Notes: generated by a model from the letters alone, not told the origin. Numbered from the stretch's first letter, positions 15,982 through 25,035 are shown. The stretch is DNA of 36,829 bases from an uncultured Thiotrichales bacterium (GCA_903824965.1 CAIJYR010000094.1:1-36829); one strand, 5' to 3'. A program made the numbers and translations.

Positions 15982-18900
15982 TCACAGGCTCAGCGGTTTC
16001 AGGCCAAATTGTTTCTCGGCCAACTGATAGTACATACCCTTGTACCCCATTTCACGCAAATAGTCTGGATCGGTGAGTTGGTCATGTGTACCTTTCTCCT
16101 GCACTTTCCCATCGTGAATAAAACAAATCATGTCGGAATTCCGAATGGTACTCAACCGATGCGCAATAGTAATGGAGGTACGTCCTTTGATGATGTTGTC
16201 GATGTTTTCCTGAATGCGCATTTCTGATTCGTTGTCGAGGGCACTGGTGGCCTCATCGAAGATCATGATTTTGGGACGGCGATAGAGTGCGCGTGCGATA
16301 CAAATGCGCTGCCGCTGCCCCCCTGAAACCCCCATGCCTTTTTCACCTACGGGGGTTTGGTACTGTAAGGCATATTGTCGAATAAAATCATCCGCACCGG
16401 CCAGGCGAGCGGCTTCACGAACGGCCTCCATGTCCGGTTCTGGATCGCCAAGTGCGATGTTTTCGGCAACGGTTCCGGAGAACAAGAAGCTGTCCTGCAA
16501 AACGACACCGATGTTGCGGCGCAGGGAGGAGAGATCAAGTGCACTGACGGATTTGCCACTGATCAGGCATTCTCCCCGTTGTGGCATATTAAAACCAAGC
16601 ACCATTTTGGCCACGGTGCTCTTTCCACATCCCGACGGGCCAACGAATCCAACCCGCATACCCGGCTCAATGTCGAGGTTAAAACCACGCATGATGTGGT
16701 TCTCTTTGCCGCCAAGCACGTAGGAAAAATAGACATCCTTAAATTTGATGGCACCATCGGTGGTGGTGAGGACAGCGGGCATTGCCTCTGGGGTGGTAAT
16801 CGGTTCTTGTTCTGGTTTGACGTTTAGTACCTCGCCGACCCGATCGACGGAAATACGTACTTCTTGGAGATTGTTCCAAAGACCAATCATCTGCTGTACT
16901 GGACTGATAACGAGACCCATGAGCATATTAAACCCCATGAGTTCGCCGACCGTCATCTGGCCCGCCATCACTTGGTTAGCGCCCACGCCTAAAACACAAA
17001 CCGTCATCGCCAACCCCAAGATCTGGAAGAGTGTCTGCGAGGTGAGGCCCAGTCGCTGTGAGGCAAACATTTTGTTGACATTGTCGACAAATACATTCTC
17101 CCACCGAGAACGTGCCATATATTCGTTAGAGGTCGCCTTCAGGGCCTCAATTCCATTCAGAGACTCGATCAGATAAGACTGCGCCTGAGATCCGGCCATA
17201 TAGATCTGTTGGTTGATCTGCTTCATTTTCGGCGTAAAATAAAGCGGAATGGCGACATAAAACGGAACGAAAAACAATACAATAGGTGCCAACGCTTTGC
17301 TATAAGCGAACATCATCCCGAAGTAAAGGATCACCATCAAGGTGTTCAGGATGACAGTAATACTCGATCCTGCGATAATCCCTCGAATTTTGGAGTTTTC
17401 ACCAAAACGAGCGAGAATATCCCCTTTATTTCTCGTAAGAAAAAAGCTGATCGGCAAACTCAGAATGTGCCGATAAAACTCAGACATGAGCCGCATGTCG
17501 ATGCGTGCAGTGGTATAGGCCAGCAAAATATTCTGCGTAATGGTGATACCTGAGGTCATGACCGCTACCAAGACCATGCCACCCAGCATCATATTGAGCA
17601 AATTGACATCGGCATGAACAACCACTGTATCGACGATGTTCTGGATGAACAACGGACTTGCTAACCCCAGCAGGTTGATGGCAAGCGCCGCAAGCAATGC
17701 CTCGCCAAAATAGGCTTTATGAGGCAGTAGATACTCTACGAAGTGCCAAATGGGCTTTTCGGGGACATACTGCTTCTCGAACCGTTTGGTGGGTTCTAAA
17801 GAAATGAAAACGCCACAATCGTTTTTGTTTTCGACACCTGGCACTTCTGCAGCGGTCCAGCCTTGTATAAACTCTTCACGCGACAATTTTTTGATTTTAC
17901 CACCATTGGGATCAGCAATACGAACAGAGTTCTTGCCAACCTCGAACAGCACCGCATAGTGGTAGGATTCCCATCCGATAATGCCTGGAAGTTCTAGTTT
18001 ACGCAATTCGTCATAGGGGATGGCATAGCCTTTTGCACTAAACCCTAGCAACTCGGCACCATTGATGATCGAATTGGGCGTAGTCACGCTGGTAGAGAGA
18101 TTGCTCAGCTCACGGATCTGCGCCATGCTGAAATGTTTGCCGTAGTGCTTGCTGATCATTGTGAGGCATGCAGCCCCACAATCCGATTCATCGCCCTGTG
18201 CAACGGTCGCAAAGCCAGAACTCTTCTTGGTGGGCTTCTCTTTGAGGGCCAGAAAATCCGCTTCGGTGACGGCATCGGTCAGCTTGATGCGTTGATCCAC
18301 CCCCTCAGCGCGAGAACGTGCCTGCGTTTCACTCTTTTCTTGATCTTTGAAGTAGGCCAGGCGCTCTACCAGTTGGCTGTGCAGGCGTGGGTTCAATTCC
18401 AGGATTTTCTGTACTTCTGGGGTGTAAATGACATAGACCACGATGTCCGTCACGGCCTTCGCGCTGTGGAGATGCTTGCCCGCCGATCCCGATTCATTCA
18501 GTGCTGCTGTTTCCCCGAGGAGGCCGAGTGTTCGCACCCGATCCAGCATCACTTCCTCACCCACTGCTGTCTGCCTGACCAAATCCACCACACCCGACTC
18601 GATCAGGTACAAGCGAGGGTCGTGCTCGCCTTGCTTAAACAACCAGGAACCCTTCGGTTTTGGCTTGACACCCAGCGCATGCACAATGTCAGAAAAAACG
18701 TGTGGGTCACACTGAATGCCCTCTAGCAAGCCGCGCACGAGCGTGCCAACCTTCAGCTTAGCCATTTGCGAGGTAAAGATACCCGTTAAATGATGGTTGG
18801 CGCGTTGCAGTGCTTGCGCTTTTTGGGCGGACAACCAAAACATCTGGGTAGGAACGCTGGCAACCACCTGTTCCTGCCATTCTGCCTCCTGGATGAGCGA

Positions 18901-19161
18901 TTCCTCTCCAACACTCCCCCCTGGCCCCAGTTCCCCTCGACTGACACGTTTCCCTTGCACCAACTGTTTGAGACGTACCGCACCCAGATGGACAACGTAC
19001 ATCCCATCCATGGGCTGCCCCTGCTCACAGATCACCGATCCTTCTGGGTAGGTCGCCACTTCAAACAGACCTTCTACGCCACGTTTGTCCTGTTCGGAGA
19101 GCAGACTGAAGACAATATGGGTCTCTACGAGTGTGCGAATGGCTTCTGCTTGTGCGTTCAT
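15982..19161 (-). CDS. C39 peptidase-containing ABC exporter with two cNMP-binding domains
   Basis: A 1059-aa inner-membrane transporter. Residues about 15-125 and 150-272 are two cyclic-nucleotide-binding-like domains (YPEGSVICEQGQPMDGMYVV; GSWLFKQGEHDPRLYLIESG). Residues about 316-440 are a C39 peptidase with a complete triad: Cys328 in ESDCGAAC, His401 in ESYHYAVL and Asp417 in IADPNGG. An ABC exporter membrane domain (about 475-770) and a nucleotide-binding domain follow, with Walker A GPSGCGKST (about 839-847), signature VSGGQRQR, Walker B IMIFDEATSALD and H-loop IAHRLST. This is the PCAT arrangement, which cleaves a double-glycine-type leader and exports the cargo. The added cNMP domains resemble HetC-type proteins. 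It lies six bases after hlyD, so the two form one unit. All catalytic motifs appear intact. The cargo is unknown. Confidence 0.95.
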   Translation of the reverse strand: MNAQAEAIRTLVETHIVFSLLSEQDKRGVEGLFEVATYPEGSVICEQGQPMDGMYVVHLGAVRLKQLVQGKRVSRGELGPGGSVGEESLIQEAEWQEQVVASVPTQMFWLSAQKAQALQRANHHLTGIFTSQMAKLKVGTLVRGLLEGIQCDPHVFSDIVHALGVKPKPKGSWLFKQGEHDPRLYLIESGVVDLVRQTAVGEEVMLDRVRTLGLLGETAALNESGSAGKHLHSAKAVTDIVVYVIYTPEVQKILELNPRLHSQLVERLAYFKDQEKSETQARSRAEGVDQRIKLTDAVTEADFLALKEKPTKKSSGFATVAQGDESDCGAACLTMISKHYGKHFSMAQIRELSNLSTSVTTPNSIINGAELLGFSAKGYAIPYDELRKLELPGIIGWESYHYAVLFEVGKNSVRIADPNGGKIKKLSREEFIQGWTAAEVPGVENKNDCGVFISLEPTKRFEKQYVPEKPIWHFVEYLLPHKAYFGEALLAALAINLLGLASPLFIQNIVDTVVVHADVNLLNMMLGGMVLVAVMTSGITITQNILLAYTTARIDMRLMSEFYRHILSLPISFFLTRNKGDILARFGENSKIRGIIAGSSITVILNTLMVILYFGMMFAYSKALAPIVLFFVPFYVAIPLYFTPKMKQINQQIYMAGSQAQSYLIESLNGIEALKATSNEYMARSRWENVFVDNVNKMFASQRLGLTSQTLFQILGLAMTVCVLGVGANQVMAGQMTVGELMGFNMLMGLVISPVQQMIGLWNNLQEVRISVDRVGEVLNVKPEQEPITTPEAMPAVLTTTDGAIKFKDVYFSYVLGGKENHIMRGFNLDIEPGMRVGFVGPSGCGKSTVAKMVLGFNMPQRGECLISGKSVSALDLSSLRRNIGVVLQDSFLFSGTVAENIALGDPEPDMEAVREAARLAGADDFIRQYALQYQTPVGEKGMGVSGGQRQRICIARALYRRPKIMIFDEATSALDNESEMRIQENIDNIIKGRTSITIAHRLSTIRNSDMICFIHDGKVQEKGTHDQLTDPDYLREMGYKGMYYQLAEKQFGLKPLSL

Positions 19162-19167
19162 GATAGT

Positions 19168-20523
19168 TTATTCTTCGTCTTGACCAAAGAACTTCGAAAC
19201 GGGTGAGAAAAGCAATTCTATGATTCGTTTTGACCCGACTTTTATCTCAGCGGTGCCTTCTAGACCAATCTGCAGAGGGGTCTTTCTGGAAGAGCCTTGA
19301 CGCACAACAAAATTACGATCCAGGGAAATCTTGATTACGTATTTAAGCGACTGCCCTTCCTGCGTTGGACGGTTGGCAATGTCGCAGATATGTCCACCCT
19401 GTGACCCATAATCCTGGAAAGGATATGCGAAATATTTGATTCTCACCTGCTCATCGCGCCTCAGGTGACCAATGTCCTTATTGTTCACCAATACTCGCCC
19501 TTGTAGTGCTGCACTGTTTTTGACGATGGTCACCAAGGGGGTGGCAGCGGAAACGATCTGCCCACGGGTGACGTTCTGCTTCACAATCACTCCATCGAAG
19601 GGACTGCTGTACTCCGCCATATTTTCTTTGTACCTAACCCCTTCCACCAGATGCTCGCCCCCCGCAATGCGACCTTTGAGTTCTTCTATGCTGTGGTCCA
19701 TACGCCCCAGATCACGCTCCTTGCGACCTTTCAGTTGTTTCAGCACATCTTGCAGTTTGTCGGCAGTTTGGGATTTTGTGCTGTCTCGTGCGGTTTGTGC
19801 ACTGCCAAGGGCGATCCTGATTTGATCCACTTGGGATTTTGCGTCATCAACCCCCTTGGCGGCATCATTGAGCTGCTCATGGGCGCGTTCGTACTGATCG
19901 ATCGTAATGTCACGCGAATTGTATAGGCTTTGTTGCCGATCGAATTGCGTTCTGGCAAGGGCCAACCGCTCGGTTTGCCGCTTTAATGCACCCTGCGCTG
20001 TCGCCAATTGATCGGTAATCTGCCGAACGGAAGCTTCTTGCTGTGCGAGCACTGTTTCATGGCTTTTGCCAAAATTATCCAGATCGTATTGGCTTTGCTG
20101 AATTTGGTGATCCAGTTCGTCTGCCAATTTGTCACGATCTTTGATCATGGTATCCAATTGCAATCGCATCGAATCATGTTCAGAGAGGGTGGAAGCCCTA
20201 ATTTGTTCCTGTACCCGAACCAAGGGATCGCCTGTATGGACGATATCATTCTCTTGGCGCATCACCTCGTACACCAAACCACCTCCCACGGCTTCAAAGG
20301 TGTAGGACTCGCGTTCGAGGGTGAGGGGGGCGGTTACGATGTCATCTTTCTTAGCCCAGAAGGAGTAGACCAGTGCCACGAACACGGTGATGGCAACCAT
20401 ATAGATGGGGCCGCGCAGGACAAATCCAGGGGGTGTGTACAGGAGCCGTGCGGCTTGGAGCGGATGTTTCTCAGCCGATGCAATGACTTGCCTGATCTGA
20501 ACGGGTGCCTTCTTGAGAGCCAT
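19168..20523 (-). CDS. HlyD-family membrane fusion protein
   Basis: A 451-aa periplasmic adaptor anchored by one N-terminal transmembrane helix (about 37-57, RGPIYMVAITVFVALVYSFW). A beta strand and lipoyl half-motif follow (GGGLVYEVMRQENDIVHTGDPLVRV, about 84-108), then a long coiled-coil hairpin (about 115-305), the second lipoyl half (YSSPFDGVIVKQNVTRGQIV) and a beta-barrel domain to the C-terminus. It would bridge the C39 ABC transporter to the TolC channels. Spacing to the ABC gene is six bases. The ATG at 20523 has only a weak GGA upstream; the 112-base gap before it (20524-20635) could hold a promoter, with TATGAT at about 20555 (minus) a weak -10 candidate. Confidence 0.93.
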   Translation of the reverse strand: MALKKAPVQIRQVIASAEKHPLQAARLLYTPPGFVLRGPIYMVAITVFVALVYSFWAKKDDIVTAPLTLERESYTFEAVGGGLVYEVMRQENDIVHTGDPLVRVQEQIRASTLSEHDSMRLQLDTMIKDRDKLADELDHQIQQSQYDLDNFGKSHETVLAQQEASVRQITDQLATAQGALKRQTERLALARTQFDRQQSLYNSRDITIDQYERAHEQLNDAAKGVDDAKSQVDQIRIALGSAQTARDSTKSQTADKLQDVLKQLKGRKERDLGRMDHSIEELKGRIAGGEHLVEGVRYKENMAEYSSPFDGVIVKQNVTRGQIVSAATPLVTIVKNSAALQGRVLVNNKDIGHLRRDEQVRIKYFAYPFQDYGSQGGHICDIANRPTQEGQSLKYVIKISLDRNFVVRQGSSRKTPLQIGLEGTAEIKVGSKRIIELLFSPVSKFFGQDEE

Positions 20524-20635
20524 GGGGTCACGTTCCGCATGAGGTAGAGTGCTGGATCATACACAAAACGCCGTAAAAGGTGTAGGGTTGCAAAAAGATG
20601 CAAGGATGCGCTGAGGTTGCTATGCTCTCTGGTCG

Positions 20636-21385
20636 CTATACCTTCGCAATGCTTACTTGGTGACGCAGCCAGTCTTTGAACAACCGATCACGGATATAAC
20701 GCCGTAGGGCATCGGTCAGATCGGTTTGCCCACAGGAGTCTATTCGACAGATACGCCAGTAGGTTCCTTGACGAAAAGGGCCGACAATGTCACCCACTTT
20801 GGCGGCAAAGATTTCTCGATCCATTTCTGCCGGCAGCATACCCTTGCGCACTGCGCCTAAGTACCCCCCGTAAGGCCGAGTTTTCTCATCAAGAATCGAT
20901 TCTCGCGCCAAATCTTCGAAGGTTTGCTGTTTGCTCGTGATTTTCGACAAGACCTCTTTCGCTTTTTGTTCACCCGATACTGCAATACAAGAAAGCGAAA
21001 CAGTTGCATAATTCTCTTTGTCTTGCTCGTAGGCAAGATGTATCGTAGCTTCGTCTACCACATGTTGGGACAACCACTCCCGATGCAATTCTTGGATGGT
21101 AGATGTTTTCCACTGCTCTTCGGTAATTCCATACCAACGGCAATAGCGAACAAAATTCGCATTGTCTTGCAATCCGCCCATGGTTCGTTTTCGCTCTAAC
21201 CAGGCATCCCGATCTTTCTCTGGAATGCGCACACCAAGCTCATCTAGCTTCGTATTAACGACCGCAAATTCGATGAGTTTATAGATCGTCTCACGAAAAG
21301 TACCAGTCGTTTTAAGATAAACCAAAACATCTTCTGCCGTAATCGGTTGACCATGAACACTTGTGATAATATCATTCAGTTTCAT
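20636..21385 (-). CDS. parvulin-like (PpiC/SurA-type) peptidyl-prolyl isomerase, cytoplasmic
   Basis: A 249-aa protein. The N-terminal 120 residues are helical and SurA-N-like (MKLNDIITSVHGQPITAEDVLVYL). Residues about 125-220 form a rotamase domain with the parvulin pattern: VSLSCIAVSGEQKAKEVLSKI, FEDLARESILDEKTRPYGGYLG, MDREIFAAKVGDIVGPF and YWRICRIDS. No signal peptide or lipobox is seen, so it should act in the cytoplasm, probably holding or folding the exporter's substrate or leader peptide. From memory, stand-alone PPIases of this kind recur beside HetC-like exporters and HlyD proteins. AGGA lies ten bases before the ATG at 21385. It is the first structural gene of the export locus, 57 bases after the regulator's stop. 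Confidence 0.88.
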   Translation of the reverse strand: MKLNDIITSVHGQPITAEDVLVYLKTTGTFRETIYKLIEFAVVNTKLDELGVRIPEKDRDAWLERKRTMGGLQDNANFVRYCRWYGITEEQWKTSTIQELHREWLSQHVVDEATIHLAYEQDKENYATVSLSCIAVSGEQKAKEVLSKITSKQQTFEDLARESILDEKTRPYGGYLGAVRKGMLPAEMDREIFAAKVGDIVGPFRQGTYWRICRIDSCGQTDLTDALRRYIRDRLFKDWLRHQVSIAKV

Positions 21386-21442
21386 ATAATATTATTCCTA
21401 TCTGCAAGAATAATGGTTGTGCGAAAAAGGCATGGGTGTTGA

Positions 21443-22729
21443 TTATTTTACTCGATAATCGCTTGCATCCAGCTCATGTTTCTGTAACAATTGGTATACA
21501 CGCGATCGCGACAGACCCAGTTCGTTGCATAACGTACGTATGTCTCCATGACAACGGGACAGGATCGCGATCAGGTGGTTCCGTTCACTGCCGTCCCGTA
21601 TCGCCCTAATGCCGCTAGCATTATTCACTTCTCCTATCTTCTGCTGGTAGCGGGCAGGCAGATCTTCCAAAGTCAGTAATGACCCATTGTAAAGATACAC
21701 AAGGTATTGACACAAACTCTTTAACTCTCTAATGTTTCCAGGAAAGTCGTAGTCATGGCAAAGAAAATTGTGCAAGTCTGTGTGAAATTCCGGGTGTATT
21801 AAATCATGTGCAGTACAGGTATGATGAATAAAATGCTCCATCAAAATAGGAATCTCATCGCGCCGATCTCGTAGTGGAGGAATCTCCAGGTTACAATCAC
21901 TCAAACGATAGAACAAATCTTCGCGGAATTTACCGCGACTGACCATTTTCTCTAGCTTCCGATTGGTGGCAGCGATCACGCGCGTATTGATGATCATTGC
22001 TTTATCAGAACCTACCCGCTGGATTTCACCCGATTCGAGAACGCGCAGTAATTTTACCTGGGCGCTCATTTCTAAATCACCGATTTCATCCAGAAAAATA
22101 GTACCCTCGTGAGCCTCTTCAAATTTTCCACGACGATCAGAGACTGCCCCAGTAAAGGCACCCTTAATGTGACCAAATAGTTCAGACTCAATAATCCCAC
22201 TCGGAAAAGCACCACAATTTACCGCGACAAACTTATTGCGACCACTGTTCATGTGAAGAATGCGTGCAAACAATTCTTTACCCACTCCTGTTTCACCCTG
22301 CAAGAGCACACTTAAGCGTGTCCTCGTCACCCTCGCAATGATTCGTAGCAGGGCACGGATCTGCTTGCCATGACCAAGGATCCCCTCAAATTTTAAATCT
22401 TTATAGTGGAAATCAGGGATACCCCCCTTGATCCCGTTGGCAAAGCGATGCACCGCAGCAGATTGCGTTTGCGAAGCAAGGTACATCAGCGCCCCACGCA
22501 ACAGATCCATCTCATGCAAAACGGCCAAGTGTCCATCAAAACCAGAGACTTCCAGGAGCTGTATTTTGAGTGATTCGATACGGGCCATGTTCTCCGCGAG
22601 CAACTCGGTCACCTCACCGTGGTTGCCAGGAAAGGGTTGTTTGTCGAGAAAAGACACGTATCCAAGATCGACAGGATCCGTCGTGTGGTGCTGGTGAGAA
22701 TCGGCAGACATTTTTCGATCAGACATCAT
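21443..22729 (-). CDS. sigma-54-type AAA+ transcriptional activator (no receiver domain)
   Basis: A 428-aa protein from the ATG at 22729, chosen for GGAGG six bases upstream; the open frame extends further without a ribosome site. Residues 1-110 are a variable sensory region with no recognisable receiver, GAF or PAS. Residues about 112-340 are a sigma-54 interaction AAA+ domain: Walker A GETGVGKE (145-152), GAFTGA loop (190-195), Walker B IFLDEIG (211-217) and the arginine-finger region FREDLFYRLSD. The C-terminus is a Fis-type HTH (DIRTLCNELGLSRSRVYQLLQ). With an intact GAFTGA it should drive sigma-54 promoters. It is the natural regulator of the downstream export genes, but no good GG-N10-GC promoter was seen in the 57-base gap. 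Its upstream neighbour is divergent. Confidence 0.92.
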   Translation of the reverse strand: MMSDRKMSADSHQHHTTDPVDLGYVSFLDKQPFPGNHGEVTELLAENMARIESLKIQLLEVSGFDGHLAVLHEMDLLRGALMYLASQTQSAAVHRFANGIKGGIPDFHYKDLKFEGILGHGKQIRALLRIIARVTRTRLSVLLQGETGVGKELFARILHMNSGRNKFVAVNCGAFPSGIIESELFGHIKGAFTGAVSDRRGKFEEAHEGTIFLDEIGDLEMSAQVKLLRVLESGEIQRVGSDKAMIINTRVIAATNRKLEKMVSRGKFREDLFYRLSDCNLEIPPLRDRRDEIPILMEHFIHHTCTAHDLIHPEFHTDLHNFLCHDYDFPGNIRELKSLCQYLVYLYNGSLLTLEDLPARYQQKIGEVNNASGIRAIRDGSERNHLIAILSRCHGDIRTLCNELGLSRSRVYQLLQKHELDASDYRVK

Positions 22730-22880
22730 GCAGCGCCTCCCCCCTTGGTACACAGGACACAACGATGCGCAACGCAGTTCAGCAGTATACATCCCTGACG
22801 CCGTCATTCGGAGGACATTTGTCACACTCGTTTCGTAAGAGTCCAGCCCATTCTGCAACACTTGGTGTATTCTAGTCCGT

Positions 22881-24890
22881 ATGCCAGCATCAACCTCCCC
22901 CCCACTGCTTTATCACAGCTCTCCGGATTATCCCACCCTGACCGGGCGCGAAGTGCCTCGCGTTGGGTTGCTAGAAAGGATCAAGGACGCCTGGCGTGCC
23001 GGACATCGCATTTTGGGTTTACACGGCTGCACTGGAATCGGCAAGACCCTCACAGCACTACAAGCAGCAACGTCCATCCACGGCGAGACCCATGGCTGTA
23101 CCGTGTGGGTAGAGCTCCGTGTGTGTCCAAACGCAGGGGGCTTCCTTTCACAACTCGCAGACTGTTTGCAAGACATGGGACTGTCGGCGTTGGCACAACC
23201 CCTGCGCCAACAAACACGCCCTGCCCCAGAGAGCCTGGCACACTCTTTGGCGCATGCTTTGGGACAGAACACCCTTCTCATCGTCGATCAATGTGAAACG
23301 GTACTTAATGACCAAGGTCGGATCAATGACCCCTATTTGTACGAATTGCTGAATGCCCTGCTTGATCAGGCAGGGTGGCGTAGCCTGTTGGTCGTTCGTA
23401 CAGAGCAGGGCACAACGCCCCCTCCTGACCTCTTGGCCCTTCCTGTGCGATGGTTTCTGGTAGGGCCGTTGTCCGCGCAGGAACAAAAAGCATTGTTACA
23501 GGCTGCGTTGCCCACCAGCCCTCTGCGTTGGCATACCTTGTCTGCGGATACACAGCACTTGATTCTGCACGAAATGGCCGGTCATCCCTATGCGTTTACC
23601 CTGTTTCTCGCTGATCCGGGCGACGATCCAGCGGCAACCCTTTGCGGTATCCAACAACACGCAACGGGTGGCCTGAAAGCCCTGCTGGAGGAGGCGGTCG
23701 GTCGGGTTCCCGCAACCGCACGGCCCATGCTTGACTTATTGGTTGCGTTAGAAGACCGAGAACCGTGGCCCTTTCTGGAAGGGGCATGGAAAGCACTGGG
23801 CGCTATTTTAGGGTGGCCTGCTCGACAGGCGAAGGCGGCATTGACCGAACTGACTCGGCGGGCGCTGGTCGAACAGGGGAGTGGGGGGTACCGCCTTTTG
23901 CCGATGGTGCGCGAACATGTGTTGTCTCAACCGCCCCCTCTCGGACTCTCTGAAACCCTGGGGCGGTTTCTCCACTACCATTTGGTGCGGCTCTACGAAG
24001 CCTTGGCCAAACAGGTCAAAGAGCAGGCACAGGGTTTGCTCACCTCAGGGGGTCTCTCGGAGAGCGACCCACAAGTGCTAGCCCTGATTCGCTACCATGC
24101 GGTTTTGCGGGATCGTGCACTGCGTCAGGCACTGCGCCGAAACACGCTCCGTTTGGTGCGAGGCACCCTAGAAGGATTGTTAGAACCGACTCCGTGGCAA
24201 TCGACCCTACCGCTGCCTGCCAGCCGATGCATTGCCTATGCGCATCGTTTGGCGGTTCTCCTCGAAGAGGTTGCCGCCCAGCCAGGCAGTGATCAAGAAC
24301 CCGCCGAGATCGGTGCCTGTTACCAGGCCATTGGGTGGGCCTATGACGCAATGAGAGAGGAAGATCAAGCAATTCAGGCGTATCAACATGCTTTGGAGTG
24401 GTGGGAACAGACACGGCAACCGCACCGGATAGGCAGTGCTTGGGTTGCGATGGGCGGGATCCACGCACGGCAGCAACGATGGTCGGAAGCGCTCCTTGCG
24501 TACCGCACAGCCCTAGACTGGTCGGAACGAACACGACAGTACCCTGAGATGGGAAACACATGGCACCAGATCGGAAACCTGTACGCTGCACAGTGCCAAT
24601 GGTCAGAGGCACTGACTGCCTACCATACCGCACTGGACTGGCAAGGACGCACCAAGCGGCAACGGGAATCAGGCCATACGTGGCAGCGGATCGGAGAGAT
24701 CCACGCCGCACAGCAAAACATCGAGCGTGCCGCCTATGCCTATACCCAAGCGTTAGAATCATTCCCTGCCCACGATGCGAACTCCCGCACACGCGAGACG
24801 GTTCTGGCCTCTGCTCAGCGACTGTTGGAAGCCTCCCCCACGCAAGAAGAAACACTAGAAAGGCTCCGTAGACTGGTTGATGCGCTATAA
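22881..24890 (+). CDS. STAND-type NTPase with C-terminal TPR repeats
   Basis: A 669-aa cytoplasmic protein. An N-terminal NB-ARC/AAA-like NTPase has a P-loop GCTGIGKT (49-56), a Walker B-like LLIVDQCE (131-138) and a sensor-like LLVVRTEQG, followed by a winged-helix-like region (about 285-350). From about 475 onward come at least four TPR-like repeats of about 40 residues, each with a W/Y-A-x-x-A-Y-x-x-ALxW pattern (QAIQAYQHALEWWEQT, EALLAYRTALDWSERT, EALTAYHTALDWQGRT). STAND proteins are ligand-triggered oligomeric switches in transcription control or anti-phage defence; no effector domain is fused here. It is divergent from the sigma-54 activator, so they may share a control region. There is no Shine-Dalgarno before the ATG; TATTCT lies 8 bases upstream, so the mRNA may be leaderless. 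Confidence 0.82.
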   Translation: MPASTSPPLLYHSSPDYPTLTGREVPRVGLLERIKDAWRAGHRILGLHGCTGIGKTLTALQAATSIHGETHGCTVWVELRVCPNAGGFLSQLADCLQDMGLSALAQPLRQQTRPAPESLAHSLAHALGQNTLLIVDQCETVLNDQGRINDPYLYELLNALLDQAGWRSLLVVRTEQGTTPPPDLLALPVRWFLVGPLSAQEQKALLQAALPTSPLRWHTLSADTQHLILHEMAGHPYAFTLFLADPGDDPAATLCGIQQHATGGLKALLEEAVGRVPATARPMLDLLVALEDREPWPFLEGAWKALGAILGWPARQAKAALTELTRRALVEQGSGGYRLLPMVREHVLSQPPPLGLSETLGRFLHYHLVRLYEALAKQVKEQAQGLLTSGGLSESDPQVLALIRYHAVLRDRALRQALRRNTLRLVRGTLEGLLEPTPWQSTLPLPASRCIAYAHRLAVLLEEVAAQPGSDQEPAEIGACYQAIGWAYDAMREEDQAIQAYQHALEWWEQTRQPHRIGSAWVAMGGIHARQQRWSEALLAYRTALDWSERTRQYPEMGNTWHQIGNLYAAQCQWSEALTAYHTALDWQGRTKRQRESGHTWQRIGEIHAAQQNIERAAYAYTQALESFPAHDANSRTRETVLASAQRLLEASPTQEETLERLRRLVDAL

Positions 24891-24947
24891 TGTGCAATCC
24901 CTCCGCCTACAGGCAGAGGTGTGTCACCAGACCCGTAAGGGCTGACA

Positions 24948-25035
24948 GCCGGGAAAGACCGGAACTTTTAACAGACGGTTACCAAAAACCGTCTCCTTTC
25001 ATCCCGCCCTCTAAAGGGAAGGGTTTCTCGGAGAC
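24948..25035 (+). promoter_or_regulatory. structured 5' leader element, copy 2 (upstream of His-rich peptide)
   Basis: An 88-base element matching copy 1 (15889-15968, minus). The GCCGGGAAAGACCGG hairpin is at 24948-24962, and ACGGTT/AACCGT at 24975-24980 and 24987-24992. The closing stem GTCTCC (24991-24996) pairs with GGAGAC (25030-25035) and contains the ribosome site of the next gene. The inner hairpin differs in sequence from copy 1 (CCC-G-CCCT / AGGG-AA-GGG) yet still pairs, which is evidence of structural constraint. The ATG follows GGAG by nine bases. Upstream (24899-24918) lies another hairpin, CCTC-GCCT/AGGC-GAGG, just after the STAND stop, which may terminate that gene or belong to the leader. 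The alternative, an IS200/IS605 end, is not excluded. Confidence 0.65.

Noticed and set aside
21386-21442. Possible sigma-54 promoter (TTGCAG) before the PPIase gene
   Set aside because: The GC of the -12 element has AC, not GG, ten bases upstream, so the -24 element is missing.
24040-24897. 285-aa minus-strand frame opposite the TPR region
   Set aside because: It is a shadow of the TPR repeats, with Arg/Pro/His-rich low-complexity composition and no ribosome site.
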